The notes beneath the pieces are model-generated. The model searched no databases. It was not told the DNA's origin and saw nothing but the letters and a program-made list of their open reading frames with translations. Below, piece after piece: positions 61,831-64,000 of a DNA stretch of 64,000 nucleotides (the stretch's first letter is position 1; every line of letters begins with the position of its first letter). The stretch is from Megascapheus bottae. Its lineage: Eukaryota > Chordata > Mammalia > Rodentia > Geomyidae. Location of the stretch: positions 682,001 to 746,000 of the forward strand of contig JANJXV010000266.1 in NCBI GenBank assembly GCA_024803745.1, written 5' to 3'. Made by a program: the position numbers and the translations under genes.

Positions 61831-62178
61831 ATGGTAGGAACTAATAAATATCTCTCAATCCTAACTCTCAATATCAATGGACTTAACTCTCCAATTAAAT
61901 GGCATAGGCTGTCTAGTTGGATCAAAATCAAGAGCCATCGTTCTGCTGTCTTCAAGAGACACATCTTACCCCAAAACAATCATCTTTTGAAAGTGAGAGG
62001 TTGGAATAAACTCTATCAAGCTAACTGCCCCCATAAACAGGCTGGAGTTGCCATCCTCATATCAGATACAATAGACTTCAAACTAAAATTAGTAAGAAAA
62101 GACAAAGAAGGTTACTACATACTACTAAAGGGATCTTTCCTCCAGGAAGACATAACGATCCTAAATATTTACACACCC
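61831..62178 (+). pseudogene. L1 ORF2 N-terminal fragment, unit G
   Basis: Open from the ATG (MVGTNKYLSILTLNINGL) through to NIYTP. Two bases are missing in 'atcaaaatcaag' compared with the other units, which happens to join the first frame to the VAILISD frame. The stretch between is out of frame and lacks the CLQET block, so the endonuclease is not restored. Confidence 0.88.
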
Positions 62179-62608
62179 TTTTGAAGATTCTCAAAAGATT
62201 GAAGATTCTGCCAGTGTAAGTTAGATTCCGGCATTGATATTAAATAATGCAATGAGTAGGGATTTATATTTGAAATATCACTGTTGACAAAATCTAACAC
62301 ACATTTGCTTAGTATTTGCTTTTGATTTCCCAAGAAGTACAGTACAGGCTAACACTTGTGGCATATATCTACTGGGAGAAATCATTCAGTATATGTGACT
62401 CATTTGAACAGGAGTCAGTGAAAGATACAGAAGCAGGATACCCATATTGTGATAATTTGTATCTTTTGCATATTTTGTGTTTGTTGTTAATTCCATTTGT
62501 AGTGTACATTTCTAGATAAAAACTTTTTTCCAAACAATTTGTTATTTCAACCATAAAAAAGACATTTATATGCCTGATAAAATTCACAGAATCCAATTTT
62601 TTCCATCT
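62179..62608. other. Flank of array 2, copy of 21585-22021
   Basis: Same order of blocks as after unit D, with scattered substitutions and small indels. No gene. Confidence 0.75.
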
Positions 62609-63045
62609 TATTTTTTGTTTTTTGGTTTTTTTTGGTGGGTCATAGATCTTGAACTCAGCCTGGGCACTATCCCTGAGCTCTTCAGCTCCAGGCTACCACC
62701 TTACCCTGGAGCCAAGCCCCACTTCCCATTTTCTAAAGGTAAATTGGAGATAAGTGTCTCAGGTCTTTTTGTGCCAGGATGGCTTTAAACCTTGATCCTC
62801 AGATCTCAGCCTCCTGAGTATCTAGGATTATAGAAGTGAGCCACCACCCCATCATGCTCAGCTTTCTGGGTTTTTTTAAAACTCGGTTTAAGCACTGTCC
62901 TTCAGCTTTCCTCAAGCCTAGTGATCTTCTACTTGAGCCACAGCACTACTTCTGGTTTTTTCTGTGTATGTGGTACTGCGGAATTGAACCTTGGTCTTCA
63001 TACAAGCACTCTACAACTATGCCAAACTCCCAGCCCCTCCACATT
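62609..63045 (-). repeat. Two antisense SINEs, copy of 22022-22455
   Basis: Same two elements in the same order, showing that both were in place before the duplication. Confidence 0.75.
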
Positions 63046-63369
63046 AGTTTTTATGATAGATCTTTCCATGCATCCAGGTTGGCTAGAAATCCTTCTTGAG
63101 TTTCCCAAGATCAGGGAGTATAGGTGTGTCCCATCCTGTGTGGCTACATAACCATTGTTTAGGGTACAGTTCTCTCTTCATTCTACCCATCTAGAGCAAT
63201 TTTCATCTTCCATGTATAATCATTAAACATTCAGCTCCTGTTCGTCTCTACTCCATTCTCTGGAACCATCGTGCTTTTTGGCTCTAAGGGTTTGTTGATC
63301 CTTGGAAGCTCTGGAAGGGAAAACATACCCTAGCTCTTCCTTTATGACTGCTGTATTTTTAGTTTACTG

Positions 63370-63900
63370 TAATCAAGATTCATCTGTAAAATATAGTAAA
63401 ATGTTCTTCCTTTTCAATGCATTGTTTTGCATATTTCTATCTTTGGATTATTATTAATAGTTGTGAATGGATTCTCCACATATTTGTTCTAGTCTCTGCT
63501 TTCTCTTCCGTTAGGTACAAATCTAGAAATAGAAGTGTTGGACCATATTTCTATGTAATTCTATATTTAGTACTTTTTTAGCACTCTCCACGCAATTTTT
63601 GATTGTTTTATATTCCTTGCAGAATTATTCCAAAGTTCTACTTCTTCTCACTACCTTCCCAGTAATAGTTAGACTTTGAAAGTTGTTTCTTTGTATGCGT
63701 GTGTGTGTGTGTGTGTGTGTGTTTGTGTGTGTGTATGTGGATCTTTTTGTTTAAAACTATATTTATATTAATATACTTAAAGTAAAGATTTCATTGTAAT
63801 TTTAATTTTTCTCATGACTGTTAATATTGAACTTCTTTCTACATTTTGAACTACTATTTCTATATATACTTTTTAGAAAATCCTCTCCAATCTCCAATTA
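63370..63900 (-). mobile_element. Ancient L1 fragment, copy of 22780-23320
   Basis: Duplicate of the old minus-strand L1, with a longer TG microsatellite (about 63698-63738). Confidence 0.6.
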
Positions 63901-64000
63901 TTTTCCCTTTTTTTGTGGGGTAGTGGGGAAAGTCATGGGGCTTGGACCTTGGGCCGTGAGCTCTTTAGTTAAGGCTATTGTCCTACCCTGAGTATTGCCC

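Larger units (their letters stand above)
60038..62178 (+). mobile_element. 3'-truncated L1, unit G (array 2 end)
   Basis: Same truncation as unit D: L1 stops just after NIYTP of the endonuclease region, then the same flank follows. Offset from D is about 40.6 kb. Confidence 0.9.

Overview
This is mammalian, almost certainly rodent, genomic DNA dominated by transposable elements. It holds no intact long gene. LINE-1 (L1) ORF1 and ORF2 proteins, a KRAB/C2H2 zinc-finger gene remnant with introns, and many tRNA-derived ID-like and B1-ID dimeric SINEs are visible. The SINE style (a head ending in the usual go-through 'catgcatgaagacctgggttc', then 'agaagtggcactgtggctcaa', then 'caagccccaggactggcaaa') fits geomyoid/castorimorph rodents such as kangaroo rats or pocket mice better than mouse, rat or squirrel. 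That assignment is from memory and is tentative.

Layout. (1) 1-21584: a head-to-tail array of L1 units with a period of about 7.42 kb. Unit A is cut by the window edge; B and C are complete; D ends abruptly inside the ORF2 endonuclease region. Each unit is a 1.37 kb non-L1 module carrying two SINEs, followed by a roughly 6.05 kb full-length L1. (2) 21585-23460: flank of unit D, with two antisense SINEs and an ancient L1. (3) 24337-29300: a decayed KRAB zinc-finger gene. The KRAB-A exon is intact, a KRAB-B-like exon is present, and the finger exon has stops and lost ligands. (4) 29826-30690: an inverted (twin-primed) L1 fragment. (5) 30700-36730: old, poorly recognisable DNA with scattered SINEs. 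(6) 36732-38086: an inverted, diverged copy of the 1.37 kb array module with no L1 attached, directly beside two decayed exons that resemble the REM domain of RalGDS-type exchange factors (38211-39520). (7) 40500-50070: a SINE-rich stretch with three L1 3' ends one after another. (8) 50071-62178: a second, shorter L1 array (E, F, G). (9) 62179-64000: a second copy of the flank seen after unit D, running off the window end.

Main interpretation. Every array unit that covers a given position carries the same disabling lesions in ORF1 and ORF2. The two arrays also end at the same L1 breakpoint, followed by the same flank, about 40.6 kb apart. So the arrays grew by DNA-level tandem and segmental duplication of an already dead L1, not by repeated retrotransposition. 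The setting, beside a KRAB zinc-finger gene, is typical of rapidly duplicating zinc-finger clusters. A second zinc-finger copy is predicted just beyond the window end. Identities and ages were judged by eye; no alignment was run.
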